Positions 30,621 through 32,048 of a stretch of 32,048 bases of DNA are shown here, one piece after another. Within the stretch, counting starts at the first letter, position 1. Every line of letters begins with the position of its first letter. Origin of the DNA: Candidatus Aquidulcis sp. Lineage in GTDB: Bacteria; Chloroflexota; Limnocylindria; Limnocylindrales; Limnocylindraceae. The stretch is from contig RGCW01000008.1 of NCBI GenBank assembly GCA_009919005.1, positions 1 through 32,048 on the forward strand, in the 5' to 3' direction. A program made the position numbers and the translations under genes. The notes below the pieces were generated by a model. That model did not search any database. It saw only the letters and a program-made list of their open reading frames with translations, and was not told the DNA's origin.

Positions 30621-30761
30621 ATGAGCCATTGTAGCGTCAGTATTCGCACTACCAGAACTTCGGAGTTTCCGCCGCAAGGCGGTAAATCATCCACCATCAG
30701 ACCTCGCTCTATTAATACTAATAGGTTGCGTATGGAGGGCTGTCAAGCACAATCGTCGTGA
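30621..30761 (+). CDS. Possible 46-aa ORF (MSHCSVSIRTTRTSEFPPQGGKSSTIRPRSINTNRLRMEGCQAQSS), doubtful
   Basis: GTGA overlap with next gene, but codon usage is atypical and it spans a hairpin. Confidence 0.2.
   Translation: MSHCSVSIRTTRTSEFPPQGGKSSTIRPRSINTNRLRMEGCQAQSS
30718..30746 (-). promoter_or_regulatory. Sigma70-like promoter facing the primase-helicase 3' end: TTGACA-N17-TATTAG
   Basis: Reverse strand TTGACAGCCCTCCATACGCAACCTATTAG. Confidence 0.45.
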
Positions 30762-31279
30762 CCACCCAAAATACCCCATCCGACGGCGAGACATTCTACG
30801 CCAAGTGGTTCGCACAGCAGTCTCCTATGGAGCGGCAACGCCTCATAGACGCTGGCTTACAGCCAGAGGTCAACCAGTCCAAGGACTGGGTCTTCGAGGT
30901 CAACCCCAACCATACCGCATACGCATACACAGAGGACAAGGCATACGACGAGCCAGCCAAGGGGGGCGTATCCCGTCTCTACACAGAGGACGAGGTCAAT
31001 GAGGTCATACGCCGTGTCGTGATGGCTATGCAGATGACCGAGTCACCAGATGCCCTGTTCCAAGCAAGGTGCATCCTCATAGCGTTCGGCATTGGTGACC
31101 CTCCCACGGAAACAGAACTCGCCAAGCAGAAGGGATGCTCACGCCAATTCGTATCCAAGAAGGTCAAGCGTATCCAACAACTATTCAACCTCTCGCCTTC
31201 CCAGTTTATGCGAAGCGAACAGGCGTGCCTCGCTTACTCTCGGGCTTGGCACAAGAACCACAAGAAGCCAAGGGGTTGA
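30758..31279 (+). CDS. Sigma-factor/HTH-like protein (late regulator candidate)
   Basis: PPTETELAKQKGCSRQFVSKKVKRIQQLFNLSPSQFMRSEQA resembles a sigma region 4/HTH; GTG start. Confidence 0.5.
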   Translation: MTTQNTPSDGETFYAKWFAQQSPMERQRLIDAGLQPEVNQSKDWVFEVNPNHTAYAYTEDKAYDEPAKGGVSRLYTEDEVNEVIRRVVMAMQMTESPDALFQARCILIAFGIGDPPTETELAKQKGCSRQFVSKKVKRIQQLFNLSPSQFMRSEQACLAYSRAWHKNHKKPRG

Positions 31280-31306
31280 CTTAAATGCACATTAACACGC
31301 TAAACT
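31276..31306 (+). promoter_or_regulatory. Possible late promoter without the CAA-N4-TTG element: TTGACT-N19-TAAACT
   Basis: TTGACTTAAATGCACATTAACACGCTAAACT upstream of the terminase-like gene. Confidence 0.3.
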
Positions 31307-31341
31307 CCGCCGCTCCGCAAGGTGCCTACGGATACGCCAAA

Positions 31342-31455
31342 ATGACCCATACCCCCCAAGAAATCTATTTTCAAGCACCCTCCCCCCACGGGGTTATGAA
31401 CACACGCCTACGGGTCTGGCTTGTTAAGGGTTTTTCAGAAGCACTCATAAAATGA
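31342..31455 (+). CDS. 37-aa ORF (MTHTPQEIYFQAPSPHGVMNTRLRVWLVKGFSEALIK) overlapping the terminase start
   Basis: Stop TGA overlaps the next ATG (AAATGA). Confidence 0.35.
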   Translation: MTHTPQEIYFQAPSPHGVMNTRLRVWLVKGFSEALIK

Positions 31456-32048
31456 TACAGCAGAGCGAGATAGCGACGGCACTCGGCTTGACGAGAGGGC
31501 GAGTGAGCCAACTCGTGAAGATGGGGATGCCGACGGAGAGCGTCGAGGCGGCTCGTGCGTGGAGAGCGGAGCGACAGTCGAGCAACGAGAGGGCTGGGCA
31601 CATCGCCCAACCCGTGCGTCCGCTGGATTTGAGTGGGCTGGACGACATCCTACAAGCGGTGAGCCAGCCGCAGGGCGGTGGCGACGAGATGGATGTCCGC
31701 ATCCAGCAACAGGTGGAGTTGTGTCGGATGACGAGGGAGGTGTTCGTGAACGCCTTGGAGAACGGCGACCCCGCACAGGGGAAACTTTACGGGAACTACG
31801 ACAGGGCTATTGGCACGCTCTTGGCTTTGGAGAAGGTTAGGAAGCAGAGGCAGGTAGAGGACGGGCGGCTGGTAGACGCTGATGAGGCGGCGGCTCGTTT
31901 CTCGAAAGTGCTGGGTCAGTTGCGTTCCCTACTGGACAGGGCGGAGTTGACCTTCGCACCGAAGGCGAACCCCGATAACCCGCCGAAGGCACTCAAAGCG
32001 TATCGTGAGTTCAAGGACGACATCTTCCGCAAGATAGCGGAGTATGGG
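31452..32048 (+). CDS. Small-terminase-like protein, partial (3' end outside window)
   Basis: MIQQSEIATALGLTRGRVSQLVKMGMPTESVEAARAWRAER...; N-terminal HTH then helical region; frame open to window end. Confidence 0.6.
   Translation, partial: MIQQSEIATALGLTRGRVSQLVKMGMPTESVEAARAWRAERQSSNERAGHIAQPVRPLDLSGLDDILQAVSQPQGGGDEMDVRIQQQVELCRMTREVFVNALENGDPAQGKLYGNYDRAIGTLLALEKVRKQRQVEDGRLVDADEAAARFSKVLGQLRSLLDRAELTFAPKANPDNPPKALKAYREFKDDIFRKIAEYG

Overview
The window reads as about 32 kb of a tailed-phage (or prophage) genome. It runs from the end of a lysis or late module (coiled-coil/TM protein, holin-like protein) through a long accessory and replication region to the start of a small-terminase-like gene, which runs off the right edge and is missing from the ORF track because it has no stop. 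Recognisable genes: a PAPS-reductase-like + ParB-like pair (IbrA/IbrB-like), a DNA N6/N4 methyltransferase with an atypical DPNY motif, a RecE/YqaJ-like exonuclease + RecT-like annealase module, a RuvC-like resolvase, a lytic transglycosylase, two HNH nucleases, a DUF932-like protein, a primase-helicase and a tRNA-Gln(UUG). Most other genes are small and unassigned. Coding is dense and switches strand in blocks: - 1316-2618, + 2767-13978, - 13979-14302, + 14420-17459, - 17468-21559, + 21654-23226, - 23183-27101, + 27251-end. The two strongest unusual signals are: (1) a family of about 17 promoter-like sites on both strands (TTGACA-like -35) with a near-palindromic CAA-N4-TTG element (often CAANCGNTTG) in or next to the spacer, followed by CA-rich leaders without Shine-Dalgarno sequences that end in CACTATG/CACCAATG; (2) two tandem genes (16447-16983, 16995-17459) that share a nearly identical N-terminal segment of about 35 aa, with many synonymous differences, fused to unrelated C-terminal regions. 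All family calls are by eye from motifs; no searches were run.
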